Shown: piece by piece, positions 20,780-33,004 of the stretch
Numbering within the stretch: position 1 is the stretch's first letter
Layout: every line of letters begins with the position of its first letter
Assembly: GCA_030522415.1 (NCBI GenBank)
Contig: CM060121.1
Coordinates: 16,853,642-16,917,641, forward strand
Origin: Channallabes apus
Taxonomy: Eukaryota > Chordata > Actinopteri > Siluriformes > Clariidae
DNA: 64,000 nt
Reading direction: 5' to 3'
Notes under the pieces: generated by a model
Told to the model about the DNA's origin: nothing
The model's database searches: none
The model's input: only the letters and a program-made list of their open reading frames with translations
Made by a program: the position numbers and the translations under genes

Positions 20780-21214
20780 TTTTTTTTTTTGCAAATATTT
20801 TTTATTGAAAAAAGGGAAAACAATACAGTACTTGCATTTACAGAAATCCAATTTACCTTTTCATTTTTCTAAATAAACAAATACATACACACACACATAA
20901 AAACACTAAACAAAAACACTCAAATAAAAAATAAAAACTAAAAAAAAAAAATAAAAAATAAAAAAATAAATAAATAAAAAACACCCCCCCCCCCTCCCCG
21001 CCCCACACGGCTCAAGACAACCACCAAACATATTACATAAATATCAGTAACAGGTATACATTTAATCAGGCAATACCTCTAGACTAGTAAAATAAGAAAT
21101 AAATGGTTGCCAATTGTGGAAAAATTTGGCTGTACATCCTCTTAACGTATATTTAATTTTTTCAAGTTTTAAAAAATACATGACATCTTTAAGCCACTGG
21201 GAGATAGTAGGATA
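20780..21214 (-). mobile_element. 5'-truncated L1-type LINE, 3' end only
   Basis: A 17-bp target-site duplication, TTTCAATCTGTTCTTTT, brackets the insert (20763-20779, 21215-21231). Read on the minus strand it starts with an ORF2 C-terminal piece (SQWLKDVMYFLKLEKIKYTL, then WQPFISYF), has a long 3' UTR with A/T runs and a C run, a CAATAAA signal and a poly(A) tail of at least ten residues. These are the signs of an L1 insertion by target-primed reverse transcription. Confidence 0.85.
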
Positions 21215-21259
21215 TTTCAATCTGTTCTTTTAAGAGAATAACACATTTTATATAAAAAT

Positions 21260-21990
21260 AGGTTAATAATGCTGTTCCTGGCTACACTCCATTGAGTCTG
21301 CCCTTGTGGCCATCATGGAGAAGATTTCTGCTACGAGATTAGCCAAACTGTCATTAGTTCACATTCTTTTCTGTGGTGACAAAGTCAGCCACAAGCCTCT
21401 CTTTTCCATCCTAATGAGTCTTGGAATTCGTGAAACAGCATGGTGATATTTTCCTTCTTGACATGGATGGCATCCACATCTGCTCCATGCAGAATCTACA
21501 CTAGTGTTTCTCAAGGCTCAGTGCTTGGTCCTCTTCTGTTCCATCTCTCCCACTCTTTTGCATGGTCATATGGGTTTTCATACCACTTCTATGCTGATGA
21601 TACTCAATCCATCCTCTCCTTTTCTCTCTTATGCACTTGTGTTTCTGCACGGATCTTAGCAGTTCTGGCAGACATCTTATCTTGGATACTAGCTCCTCAG
21701 CTGAAACTTTATGTATATCCCCGAAGATGCACCTCATGTCACGATCTTGTAATCTCCCTGGAAATCTCTCAGATCTCATTATCTGTCACTGCAGGCAACC
21801 TTGAGATAACCATGGACAATTAACAGTACTTCTTGCCTCACATCGCTAAACTGACACGCTCATGCTGGTTTGTCCTCTACAGCATTAGGAGGATCTGGCC
21901 AGTTCTGTCTACAGAGGCCATTCAGATGCTAGTTCAGGCATTTCATGTCCATGTGCAGAATAAATTGTTGCATCTTCCCGAGTTCTCACA
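21260..21990 (+). pseudogene. Reverse-transcriptase fragment of an L2/Rex1-type LINE
   Basis: The frame at 21440-21823 contains VSQGSVLGPLLF and HFYADD, RT motifs of CR1/L2/Rex1 LINEs, followed by a LADILSW-like stretch. Flanking sequence continues the homology in other frames (for example VLVQAF). There is no endonuclease, and frames are broken throughout. Confidence 0.75.
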
Positions 21991-24900
21991 TAATACCTAC
22001 TTAAAATAAATAAAATGTATTATGAAGAACATAAGAAAATAAGAAAATACATAGCCAATTTTTGCTCAGATTTTCATTATATGTGTGCAATTAAATTCAG
22101 TAAAAATGTTTTTTGTCCTTTTTCTATTTTTGCATTAATCAGGCTTTAATAAGGCAATTACATCCCCCCCTAATGTGACCTAATATAAGATAAAATCCAT
22201 CCTCAGTTTGTTGCTTAGCTCTGCTGTTCTCTGGTGAGACATGGCTCAGCTGTACCTCATTTACATAGACACAGAAAAATGTACATTTGGAGAAGGAGTA
22301 CAACAGTGGGAGCTTGAGGTATGAAAAAATGCATTAGCTCAGACATTTTTCAGCTGGAGTATTAAGAGACAGCTTTGGTGGAGCTCTAAGATCTATAGTA
22401 ACTTGTTAAATAAATAGTAATATATGGGACCTTTAAAGCACTTACCCCACCACAATCTGCACCACGTTGGGATGTAGCCACCACCACTGTTTATACAAAA
22501 AAGACATGTGTCAGCTCTCTTCTCTGTTCTGGTACAAGTGTGGTAGGATAAAATTCCTCTGTTTGTCTACAAAGCAGGACTAAAGACCTACGTATCTTGA
22601 CATGATAAATTTCAATAAGCAATTTGTTATGTATATATATATTTAAAAAAAAGACTTTTTTCCTAACATCCCAAGCAGAATTTTTTGTGATTGATAATAC
22701 TCTTAGTCCCTGATCTAGTAAATGAGTATACGGATGTGGTCATTGATAGAGACTTCAAAGTATTTCTGTAGGTCTGCCAAATCCCATACATGTAAATAAA
22801 TATAAATGTCCTAAATTATGAAACATTTTTCAAATTAGTGCATTTTGACATATCCAACATAAAAGTGAGACAGAATATAATCTGAGCGTAAACAGTTTTA
22901 ATGGGCTGACACTGATTACAACTGACATAAGTGCTTCCAACATTGGATTAGACACAAATGTTAGATTGTTGAAAGAAGGAAAGAGAAGATCAGCACTCCA
23001 GAGGATTGAAGTATTGCCAGTACTCAAGAATGCTTACTTTAAAGTCATTTCACAGACATTAAATAATCAGTCAAACTCCATATGATAGAATTTTAGAAGA
23101 CAATCAACTAGCAAATCGTCTTAGGACATCCAGAAAACTTGACAAAACACTCATTTAAACTAAAAGTTTCTATACTTCTTACGTAGGTAGATAGTCATAC
23201 ACATGGACTCACAATCTTTGTGGGATGTCAGGAATCTGAAAGAACGAAACCAACCAGTTCATTAAATCAAATGTGAAAAGCGCCAGGTTTCAAAATTAGA
23301 AACCTGGAAATGGCAATGACCGAATGTGAGGTCGTTTAGAGAAAACCAAGGTGCTTAGTTTCCAATGCACAAGAAGGACCATAATTAATATCAGTGAAAA
23401 TTAGGGCCACAGTTTCAGTGTTTACATAAAATATACAACTGATGAAGTCACCTTAAACTTCCTTTTACAGTATCACTCTTCATGTGCCTACTCATGAAAT
23501 TACACACTTTGTGAGAAAGAACATGACCTACAGTATGCCCATATTTAATTCATATGTGTTATGAACAAGATCATTCTGGACCTGGTAAAGGAGGAGAAGC
23601 AGAGAACCTGTTACAAACATGACTGCTGTTTCCGTAATGTGTGTGGGTCTGGAGAATATAGTAGTTCGAGTACACTGACAAGGATATGACCCAGACTGCA
23701 CCAACCTTCATTCTCAAATCACTATATTTCTGTTTGGCTTTTCATTCACTTTACCACATGCTCACATTGCCACACACGACTGTAGATATTGCCCTGGCTT
23801 CTGTTAGATTGTAAAAAAAAAAAAAAAAAAGGATGCAAGTCTTATAAAGGTAATGACAGGAGCAGTGTTAATATTGTTACCAGTACCTTTTTTTTACTGG
23901 CATGTGGAATTCAGTTATAATTGCTGTGATGAAAACTATTTAGCAAGAACACTGTTGAATTTCTGGAAGTTGAATAATTAAAAGGTGTTGATTAATTTTA
24001 GTACATTTTAACAGCATGGCTCTGAAAATACTGATGGCTGTAATTCATACAGTATATCAGGCTTGTATTAATGCACTCATTCCAATGCAATATCGTTTCA
24101 CTATTTATTATGACTATGGTCATGAATTACAATATTAAATGGATCTTAAAAACTTGACAAAAAAGTTTGACAATGCAGATTAAAATGCGGATTAAAAAAA
24201 TTAAAATATCTAAAAAAAAAAAAAAAAACATCATAAAAAAAATCATATAAAGTATGATATATAATCTATAATACAGTGTTCATTTCCTCCTTACAAGGAT
24301 GTACAGCTGGATGTTTAAAATTATGTTTTAAAGGTTAATTTGTCAATATTCTCAGAATTGAACGCTGAGAACAAAAGCAGATTTTGGGGTAAAAAGAAAA
24401 TCAAATAGATGCAAATAAGACAAACTCAATGCAAAAACCTATCCACTACATCAACCCATTGCAACCCAACATAAAAGTCAGCTCCCAGAGAACTGTGTCT
24501 CCCAATGCTCATACGTATTCCTTGGTTACATAATTCACATTTTGGCATCTCCTCACTCCTCCTCCTGGGTGAGAGGGCAAAGGGAGGTATATCTGCCATG
24601 CATCTCAACCATGTAATCTGCTGCTGTTATTTTTACACCCTGGAGCTGCACAGGTCTCTAAATCAGCAGATGCTCTTCTCCAAAGCCTATCCTAGCTAGT
24701 ACCCTTCATCTGACTGGATTTATTGTCCATATGGACTGGGTTTGGTGTGTTAACACATATCAGGAAGGTGATGGGAGAAGTGCAGATATGTGGGTGTCTG
24801 AAATATACATCACAGGGAAAGGTTAGGGTACAATACTGTAGGTGATGAACTATAATGTAGGTGTATAGTATGAAGTAGTGATTAAGATGCTGACAGCGGT

Positions 24901-25874
24901 TCTGGTGGGAGTGATTAAGACAAGAGATTGTAATGTAAATGAGTGTTGTAAGATCAATGATTATAATTATGATCTCATGCTATTTCTGCTACTGATGATG
25001 CTGATCACTTTTTTTGGTATGCACATGCTACTTAAACCTTCTGAGGAAATGGTGCATTAAGAGTTTCTGTAGATGTATTTGTTTTGCACAGGTGATGAGA
25101 CTGAATTTGGGAAATGTTCAAGTTCTTTCTTTTAATACACTTCTTATATATCCGTCCTAAGTACTGTATATTTGAGAGCGTCTGGCAGAAAGACAAGCTG
25201 TAATGAAAGTAAGGTGAGTGGAGTCATCGCTGCCAAAGAACCAGTGCCTGCCTGGCATGTTTCAGCGTCTGATGTCATCACGAGGTCTCACAGTCATCTT
25301 GTGTTTGGTTCACCTTGACACACATGATACTTCAACAAATGGCACATGTATTAGCCAGCACATGACTAGCCAAAGGCACAAAGCCATGTTTATGAATCTT
25401 TTGTGAGGAACAGAGCTGTTCAGTTTCTCGGCTAATCACACCACTGATGAAGAATGGGCTTAAAATGTTTGATAAGTACTCCACGCTGCTTTCGAGAATC
25501 CAACAAAACATTATGCAATGTTCTAAAAACATCCCCTTTTAGTAAGTTTTTCAAAATGTATTTATTATTTCTCGCACAATTCTTCCAGTGGGACAAAGAG
25601 ATTATAGGCATACATTAGATAGAAAGGCTACTGTTATTGTTCCTATAGCTGGAAATGTTTAGTCAGGAATGTCATGTGCTCATCTGCTTGTAATTCGCTC
25701 TCTGGATGTTGACCCAGGAAAGTATTTCTGTAAATCTTTGCTTAACTTTATCTCTACCTGTGCAAAAAAAAAAAAAAATCTGGTTATTTTTAATTCTACT
25801 CTTAGATTTAATACACAAATAAAATCTATTGTAAAGTGTAGTTTGTACCATAATGACATATTGCTAATCTGAAA
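21991..25874. other. Long AT-rich intergenic stretch, nothing recognised
   Basis: I see A runs (23814-23830, 24212-24228) and several TACWGTA words, but no domain-bearing open frame, no SINE and no transposon ends. 24440-24720 and 25180-25540 have balanced composition and could be single-copy. Confidence 0.45.
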
Positions 25875-26345
25875 CTAATTCTCTCCTTTATAGAGCTGAA
25901 GAGTTATATATGCTCTTGATATGTCTTCTCGATTATTGCAATTCCTTGTACTGTATATGGGAGTTTCTCATACTTCACTCCACTGTTTGCAACTTATACA
26001 AAATGCTGCTGCTAGACTTCTATATATCTTCCTGTACATCACACACTACAGTATATTAACAAACTCCTTCTTAGCGTCCCATGGACTCAAATAAAATCCA
26101 AGGACAGTCACCTAGACTTTGGAATGTGCTGCCCCTTAGTGTACAGTACAATACCATCTTTAGGTATTCAATCCAGTTATGCATTGAGGAGCTCCTTTGT
26201 TTTTCATTTCAGTTTTTTCCTGTATATTGAGTATCCTGTTACTGTATGTTGTGTATTCTCTTCTTTAAAACTTCTTATCTAGACAGCACTTTGGTCAGCT
26301 TCAGCTTTTCAATGATCTTTCAAAATAAACTGATCTGAATTGAAT
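25875..26345 (+). repeat. LINE 3' end (Rex1/L2-like) with a frame-breaking CTGTA
   Basis: It encodes the C-terminal RT signature DYCNSL and later AAARLL-like and WNVLPL motifs, then ends in CAAAATAAACTGATCTGAAT and a TGAAT tail, as expected at a LINE 3' end. Five bases, CTGTA at 25951-25955, interrupt the frame directly after a TA; without them the LINE frame continues. Confidence 0.7.
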
Positions 26346-26454
26346 TGAACTCAACCAGATCAACAACTCTTGATGTCTAAACATGAACCAGCACAGCTTC
26401 TGTATCCAATCAAATGCATACACTTTATTTACATTATGTACTGATGCCATCTGT

Positions 26455-26628
26455 TCAGTGCAGCAGGGTGGATTAGCAGTGTTTTCTTGTACCTCCAGGG
26501 TTTTGGGTTCGAACCTTGCCTCTCCTCTGTGTGCCTGGAGTTTGCGTCTTCACCGCATGCTTGGTGGGTTTCCTTTCGCAATCCGAAGGAATGCACACTA
26601 GGCAAGATTGGCATTTCCAAATTGCCAG

Positions 26629-26672
<44 letters not shown>

Positions 26673-26690
26673 CTTGTAATTGCTTTACAA
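26455..26690 (+). repeat. S1 SINE, partial, with expanded (GT)n
   Basis: The head has a good B box (GGGTTCGAACCTT near 26506), followed by GGTGGGTTTCCTTTCGCA. The GT-rich part of the SINE body has grown to a pure (GT)n at 26631-26671. The tail is missing. Confidence 0.7.
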
Positions 26691-26734
26691 AGTTTAGGTG
26701 GTTAAACCTTTGATAAACAAATATTCCCAGCCAA

Positions 26735-26905
26735 TGCTCAAACCCCAGGCACTAGATGCAGTGCCGGTCCCAAGCCCGGATAAAATAGGAGAGTTGCATC
26801 AGGAAGGGCATCCAGTGGGGCAACCTGTGCCAAGTTGTTGTGCGGATCGAATGGTCGGCTGTGGCGACCCCATGACGGGAGCTGCCGAAAGACTAAAAAC
26901 AATTT
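26735..26905 (+). repeat. LINE 3'-end fragment (L2-like), second copy
   Basis: GTGCCGGTCCCAAGCCCGGA, GGAAGGGCATCCAGTGGGG and GGCTGTGGCGACCCCATGAC match the order in the fragment at 15476-15600. Confidence 0.65.
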
Positions 26906-28259
26906 TCTTAAACTGGAATGTACCTTTTAAAATAAATGAATATTATAAATGCTTAAACGCAGTTGTTCAGTTCCAAGATTAGCACTTTAGGAGGCTGAGA
27001 ATACATGATCATATATGCCACCTGTAAAGAAACCAACTACGCTGTTGCCAGCTGGTGAAAGATGGAATCTTGGCCCATTAGCATATAATTACCAAACATG
27101 CCGATACTTTATATTTAAAGGAATGACCCACTGGACTGAGTTTTACGTAATGAAAGGACATGACTGTAACCTAAAATCAGTTTTTGTTCTTTTTGTCTGC
27201 CTAAGTAAGTACTTTTGCCTTTCTCTGTAACCTTGTAGTCTGTGTTCTCATGTCTAGACAATTTTAATACACAGGTGGGGCTACAATTGAATTTTCCAGT
27301 ATTACAGTATATCAGCTACTTACTGTATGAAAGCGTACAAGGGTATAAGGGTACCTAAAGTTTTTGTTGTATTGTATGTTATCTGTGACGCAGTCTACAA
27401 ATTGATGAGGGCAGTTTTGGGAAAGAGAATGTGGGCTGGAACTCTTCAGCTTGTATCAAGTTGTTTCTACAGTAGACAGTTGGCTTGTTCTGAATGAGCA
27501 GGACTCAAAACAAATATATGTTGGGAGGAAGGATCTATTTATCACTACATGGCTAAGACATACTGTACAGGAAGAAAGAAAATAGACAGAGCCGAAGACC
27601 TACAGTATATCGTTTGTGTTTCTGTCACACAATGCCTCAGGGTTGGTGGTAGCAAGCTGTTAAAACCTCCTGCATGCAAGATTAAATAAAGTGGGGCATT
27701 CCTTATCAAAGTGCTTCAAGAAAGAACTTTTCAACACTACCTTTTAGAAAATTTTGCAAACTTGCCATAGAATAACACGAGTGGATATACCACCAATGGC
27801 TCAGATTCTTCCAATTGTGGATGAGTGGTTGCACAGACCAGTCTAGACTTAGATATTCTTTCATTGTTGTTGTAAATAAAAAAGCAGGTTTTTGTTTTAA
27901 TATCTAGACAATTTTTTTTATTCAGGGGACTAGTTGAATGAGGACTCGTTATACCCCGCACACACATATATACTGTATATATACACAATATTTCGAATGC
28001 GATTCAATGCATGATGAACATGTTTATTTGTGAACATTTATATAAATTCTCATGTTATTCCCTACATGTTTTTATCGTGAGAGAGGGAGATTCAGTCTGT
28101 TTAGGTCAAACCCGAATTTCCTCTAGTGAGCCAGGGTTTTATTGCAGGGCATCGTACCCAAACATTTTCTTTGGCCCTAGATTTTAGATTCACCACAAAC
28201 AACCTCTAGTTGCCAGCCTCAGTGTTTCCTCAGCTGGAGGATAACCTCTGCTACCTCAC
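26906..28259. other. Intergenic, nothing recognised
   Basis: Many TACWGTA words occur (27304 to 27971). No gene or repeat can be named. Confidence 0.5.
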
Positions 28260-28525
28260 ATCCCCCCACCTTTTTTCTGTCTCAGCGCTTACATCTCCTT
28301 CTACCCTTGTCCTCCTCTTTCATAACCTTCTCCTCTGAACTCATTTATGGTTTTCATTTGACAACTCCATGTTTGCAGCCTTTTTTTTTTTTTTTTTACT
28401 TTTGTCCATACTACCTTCTTTCTATGCGTCTCCTTCTCCATCTCTCCTGCATTCCTCTTTCTATTTTCCTTTCCTTTCTTTCAAATTCTGTCCTTTTGCC
28501 TGAAGTGTCCTCATCTTCTTTCTGC
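28260..28525. repeat. Pyrimidine-rich tract
   Basis: About 265 bp are strongly C/T-rich, with a 17-T run near 28381-28397. It can form an unusual purine-pyrimidine structure but codes for nothing recognisable. Confidence 0.6.
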
Positions 28526-29161
28526 TAATCTCAGCAAAGTTCATGCTGAATTGCAAATTGAAAGTAAATAAATTAATCAGTTGGCTTAATCAGGGTATTC
28601 ACTAAATTACTCGAGTAGAACGGCATATCAGCAACTTGGCTATAATCAGTGTTTTTCGAGTTGTATTAAATAACCTTATTACCATTCCAGGGAGAATTAA
28701 TAAAAAAAAAAAAAGTTAAATGAATTAATTAGTTCAATATTTATTTGATCAGCAAACCCAGAGAAAATAAAAGGTTTCAGACAAAGCAGGAGGGGAACAT
28801 GGGGGGGGGGGGGGGTCACGAACTGCAGGCCTCTGGCTTTTGGATAGTTCTGGATAGTTTCACAGAACCTTCTAACATGTGCCAAAGACAAATCTACTCA
28901 TACAGGAATATGGCCACACACTCAACGTCTTTGCTGCACTACTAATAGTATGTGTAAAAGAAAAATCTGACATTTTTGAACAATTGACGCATGTTTGCGC
29001 CTATCACGTTGCCTCAAGTACTGGTGGTGTATCAAAAATAGTCTTTGCTTGAAGAAGGTTAAAGGTCAAAAGTACTTACCCTTGACACATCTGTACAGCA
29101 GCTTTTCAGCCACACGCACCTTCTGTCCAATAGTCTGTTACAAGCGACTAACTTTACATAA
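28526..29161. other. Intergenic with a G homopolymer
   Basis: A run of about 15 G lies at 28801-28815. Nothing else is recognised. Confidence 0.5.
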
Positions 29162-29653
29162 GTCATGACCAGAGGTGGGTAGAGTAGACAAAAATTTTAC
29201 TCAAGTAAGAGTAATATTACTTTAAAATAATATTACTCAAGTAGTAGTAAAAAAGTAGTCATCCAAAATATTACCCAAGTAAGAATAAAAAAAGTATTGG
29301 TGAAAAGAGTAACTGTTTCATCATAATGTCTGATTTTTTTTAATTTAAAGAAATTATGTAAGCGGCCAGACAAAATGATGAAATAGTGAACAAATTCTGA
29401 CATTTCCAAATAATAAAATAAATGAAATAAATAAAATAAAATAAATGAATTTAAATATTTAAAAAACAGGAAATTAAGGAACAAGAAACACAAATTTCCT
29501 ACTTGTTCCTACAAATCTCACTTTTTTCACAACATAAAGCTTTTGAAACAAACACCTACTGTAGGTAACATATGTATGTTTGACAATGTAAACTACTGCA
29601 TTTCTAGTTTATCATAGGTTAAGATAGACTGTATATTCAGTCCCCTCCTTGAA

Positions 29654-29732
29654 CCACCACCTTATCGTGGTGGATGGGTTTGCGTGTCCCAATGATCCTG
29701 GGAGCTATGTTGTCGGGGGCTTCATGCCCCCG
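29654..29732 (+). promoter_or_regulatory. Two strong hairpins in the Rex3 5' leader
   Basis: CCACCAC (29654-29660) pairs with GTGGTGG (29667-29673), and CGGGGGC (29714-29720) with GCCCCCG (29726-29732). They lie within 95 bp of the 5' end of the element. A role in promoter activity, translation or self-cleavage is inference only. Confidence 0.6.
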
Positions 29733-29800
29733 GCAGGGTCACCCATGGCAATCTGTTCCTAGGTGAGGGAACAGACAAAGAGTGGTTCAAAAGACATCTT

Positions 29801-32800
29801 ATGACGAGTACAACCATTGGAAAACGTTTTCCCTCGCCCGGACGTGGGTCACCGGGGCCTCCCTCTGGAGCCAGGCCTGGAGGTGGGGCCCGATGGCGAG
29901 CGCCTGGTGGTCGGGCCTGCACCCATGGGGCCCGGCCGGGCACAGCCCGAAGAGGCAACGTGGGTCCCCCTTCCCATGGGCTCACCACCTGTAGGAGGGG
30001 CCAAAGAGGTCGGGTGCAGTGTGAGCTGGGCGGTGGCAGAGGACAGGGGCCTTGGCGGTCTGATCCTCGGCTGCAGAAGCTGGCTCTAGGGACGTGGAAT
30101 GTCACCTCTCTGGCGGGGAAGGAGCCTGAGCTAGTGTGTGAGGTTGAGAAGTTCCGGCTAGATATAGTTGGACTCACCTCGACGCACAGCTTGGACTCTA
30201 GAACCAGTCTCCTTGAGAGGGGCTGGACTTTCTTCTACTCTGGATTTGCCACCGGTGAGAGGCGACGAGCAGGTGTGGGCATACTTATTGCCCCCCGGCT
30301 CGGGGCCTGTACATTGGGGTTCACCGCAGTGGACGAGAGGGTGGCCTCCCTCCGCCTTCGGGTGGGGGGACGGATCCTTACTGTTGTTTGCGCTTATGCG
30401 CCGAACAGCAGTTTGGAGTACCCGCCCTTTTTGGGGTCTCTGGAGGGGGCGCTAGAGAGCGTCCCTCCTGGGGACTCCATCGTTCTGTTGGGAGACTTCA
30501 ATGCTCACGTGGGCAATGACAGTGAGACCTGGAAGGGTGTGATTGGGATGACCGGCCCCCCCGATCTGAACCAGAGCGGTGTTTTGTTATTGGACTTCTG
30601 TGCTCGTCACAGACTGTCCATAACGAACACCATGTTCAGGCATAAGGGTGTCCATATGTGCACCTGGCACCAGGACACCCTAGGCCGCAGTTCGATGATC
30701 GACTTTGTGGTCGTATCGTCGGACTTGCGGCCACATGTCTTGGACACTCGGGTGAAGAGAGGGGCGGAGCTGTCAACTGATCACCACCTGGTGGTGAGTT
30801 GGCTTCGTTGGCGGGCTAGGATGCCGGTCAGGCCTGGTAGATCCAAACGTATTGTGAGGGTCTGCTGGGAACGTCTGTCAGAGTCCCCTGTCAGGACGAG
30901 CTTCATCTCCCACCTCCGGCAAAGCTTCAACCACGTCCTGTGGGAGGTGGGAGACATTGAGTCCGAATGGACTATGTTCCGCGCCTCCATTGTCGAGGCG
31001 GCCGACCGGAGCTGTGGCCGTAAGGTGGTCGGTGCCTGTCGCGGTGGCAACCCAAGAACTCGTTGGTGGACACCGGCGGTGAGGGATGCCATCAAGCTGA
31101 AGAAGGAGTCTTACCGGGCCTTTTTGGCTGGTGGCACTCCGGAGGCAGCTGATAGGTACCGGCAGGCCAAGCGGAATGCAGCTTCGGTGGTTGCTGTGGC
31201 AAAAACCCGGGCGTGGGAGGAGTTTGGGGACTTCCAGACGGCTTCGAAGAAATTCTGGTCCACCATCCGGCGTCTCAGGAGGGGAAAGCAGTGCACGGTC
31301 AACACAGTGTATAGTGGGGATGGTGCGCTGCTGACCTTGACTCGGGACATTGTGGGTCGGTGGGGGGAGTACTTCGAAGACCTCCTTAATTCCACCAACA
31401 TGCCTTTCGATGAGGAAGCAGAGTCTGGGGACATAGAGGTGGACTCTTCCATCTCTGGGGCCGAGGTCGCCGAGGTGATCAAAAAGATCCGTGGTGGCTG
31501 GGCCCCGGGGGTGGATGAGATCCGCCCGGAGTTCCTCAAGGCTCTGGATGTTGTAGGGCTGTCATGGTTGACACGTCTCTGCAACATTGCATGGACATCG
31601 GGGACAGTGCCTCTGGACTGGCAAACTGGGGTGGTGGTCCCCCTCTTCAAGAAGGGGGATCGGAGAGTGTGTTCCAACTACAGAGGGATCACACTCCTCA
31701 GCCTCCCCGGGAAAGTCTATTCAGGGGTCCTGGAAAGGAGGGTCCGTCGGATAGTCGAACCTCGGATTCAGGAGGAGCAGTGTGGTTTTCGTCCAGGTCG
31801 CGGAACAGTGGACCAGCTCTACACCCTTATCAGGGTCCTGGAGGGGGCATGGGAGTTTGCCCAACCAGTCTACATGTGCTTTGTGGACTTGGAGAAGGCA
31901 TTCGACCGTGTCCCTCGGGGAGTCCTTTGGGGGGTACTCCGGGAGTATGGGATATCGGATTCCCTGTTAAGGGCTGTCCGGTCCCTGTACGACCGGTGTC
32001 GGAGCTTGGTCCGCATTGCCGGTAGTAAGTCGGACCTGTTTCCGGTGAGAGTAGGACTCCGACAGGGCTGCCCTTTGTCACCGATCCTGTTCATAATTTT
32101 TATGGACAGGATTTCTAGGCGCAGCCAGGTCGTTGAGGGGGTACAGTTTGGTGGGCTCAGGATTGGGTCACTGCTTTTTGCAGATGACGTTGTTCTGTTG
32201 GCCTCATCATCCTGCGACCTACAGCTCTCACTGGATCGGTTCGCAGCCGAGTGTGAAGCGGCTGGGATGAGAATCAGCACCTCCAAATCTGAGGCCATGG
32301 TCCTCAGCCGGAAAAGGGTGGAGTGCCCTCTCAGGGTTGGGAGTGAGATCCTGCCCCAAGTGGAGGAGTTTAAGTATCTCGGGGTCTTGTTCACGAGTGA
32401 GGGTAAAATGGAGCGGGATATCGACAGGCGGATCGGGGCAGCGTCTGCAGTGATGCGGGCTCTGTATCGTTCCGTCGTGGTGAAGAAGGAGCTGAGCCAA
32501 AAGGCAAAGCTCTCAATTTACCGGTCGATCTACGTTCCTACCCTCACCTATGGTCATGAGCTGTGGGTAGTGACCGAAAGAACAAGATCGCAAGTACAAG
32601 CGGCCGAAATGAGTTTCCTCCGCAGGGTGTCTGGGCTCTCCCTTAGAGATAGGGTGAGAAGCTCAGTCATCCGGGAGGGGCTCAGAGTAGAGCCGCTGCT
32701 CCTCCGCATCGAGAGGAGCCGGATGAGGTGGCTTGGGCATCTATTTAGGATGCCCCCTGGACGCCTCCCTTGTGAGGTGTTCCGGACACGCCCCACTGGA

Positions 32801-32965
32801 AAGAGACCCCGGGGAAGACCCAGGACACGCTGGAGGGACTATGTCTCTCGGCTGGCCTGGGAACGCCTTGGGATCCCCCCGGAAGAGCTGGAAGAAGTGG
32901 CCAGGGAGAGGGAAGACTGGGCATCCCTGCTGAAGCTGCTGCCCCCGAGACCCGACCTCGGATAA
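29801..32965 (+). CDS. Rex3 polyprotein: endonuclease and reverse transcriptase, intact, 1054 residues
   Basis: This protein nicks chromosomal DNA and copies its own RNA into the nick. Residues 1-90 are Gly/Pro/Arg-rich and without a known domain, so the true start may lie further downstream. Residues about 94-335 form an APE-like endonuclease: GTWNV (Asn100), GDFNAH (Asp232, Asn234), [11 protein letters not shown] (Asp301) and STDHHLV (Asp327, His328). The usual motif-2 Glu is not seen; the position reads GLTSTHS. Residues about 600-870 are the RT, with FVDLEKAFD (Asp696), RQGCPLSP and FADD (Asp795-Asp796). The C-terminal part (about 940-1054) contains [17 protein letters not shown] and an Arg-rich stretch. 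There is no stop or frameshift over 3.2 kb. The stop codon is 32963-32965, only about 28 bp from the tail. Confidence 0.9.
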   Translation: MTSTTIGKRFPSPGRGSPGPPSGARPGGGARWRAPGGRACTHGARPGTARRGNVGPPSHGLTTCRRGQRGRVQCELGGGRGQGPWRSDPRLQKLALGTWNVTSLAGKEPELVCEVEKFRLDIVGLTSTHSLDSRTSLLERGWTFFYSGFATGERRRAGVGILIAPRLGACTLGFTAVDERVASLRLRVGGRILTVVCAYAPNSSLEYPPFLGSLEGALESVPPGDSIVLLGDFNAHVGNDSETWKGVIGMTGPPDLNQSGVLLLDFCARHRLSITNTMFRHKGVHMCTWHQDTLGRSSMIDFVVVSSDLRPHVLDTRVKRGAELSTDHHLVVSWLRWRARMPVRPGRSKRIVRVCWERLSESPVRTSFISHLRQSFNHVLWEVGDIESEWTMFRASIVEAADRSCGRKVVGACRGGNPRTRWWTPAVRDAIKLKKESYRAFLAGGTPEAADRYRQAKRNAASVVAVAKTRAWEEFGDFQTASKKFWSTIRRLRRGKQCTVNTVYSGDGALLTLTRDIVGRWGEYFEDLLNSTNMPFDEEAESGDIEVDSSISGAEVAEVIKKIRGGWAPGVDEIRPEFLKALDVVGLSWLTRLCNIAWTSGTVPLDWQTGVVVPLFKKGDRRVCSNYRGITLLSLPGKVYSGVLERRVRRIVEPRIQEEQCGFRPGRGTVDQLYTLIRVLEGAWEFAQPVYMCFVDLEKAFDRVPRGVLWGVLREYGISDSLLRAVRSLYDRCRSLVRIAGSKSDLFPVRVGLRQGCPLSPILFIIFMDRISRRSQVVEGVQFGGLRIGSLLFADDVVLLASSSCDLQLSLDRFAAECEAAGMRISTSKSEAMVLSRKRVECPLRVGSEILPQVEEFKYLGVLFTSEGKMERDIDRRIGAASAVMRALYRSVVVKKELSQKAKLSIYRSIYVPTLTYGHELWVVTERTRSQVQAAEMSFLRRVSGLSLRDRVRSSVIREGLRVEPLLLRIERSRMRWLGHLFRMPPGRLPCEVFRTRPTGKRPRGRPRTRWRDYVSRLAWERLGIPPEELEEVAREREDWASLLKLLPPRPDLG

Positions 32966-33004
32966 GCGGAAGAAAATGGATGGATGGATGGATGTATATT
33001 CAGT

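Larger units (their letters stand above)
29642..32992 (+). mobile_element. Full-length Rex3 (RTE clade) LINE retrotransposon
   Basis: A perfect 12-bp target-site duplication, TGTATATTCAGT, brackets the element (29630-29641, 32993-33004). It has a structured 5' leader, one large open frame, a very short 3' UTR and a (GATG)n tail. Two stretches (31619-31638 and 32063-32083) correspond to the conserved sites I recall from the standard Rex3 PCR primers, and short (GATG)n tails are described for Rex3. Most genomic Rex3 copies are 5'-truncated, so a complete copy with an open frame is notable. Confidence 0.92.

Noticed and set aside
22000..25870. Search for stx8 or cfap52 exons in the long featureless stretch
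   Set aside because: No SNARE heptad pattern and no WD-repeat (GH...WD) pattern seen in any frame; small diverged exons cannot be fully excluded by eye.
31111..31677. 188-codon antisense frame inside Rex3
   Set aside because: A shadow of the Rex3 coding strand with no recognisable motif; similar shadows at 29722-30177 and 31870-32394 were dropped too.
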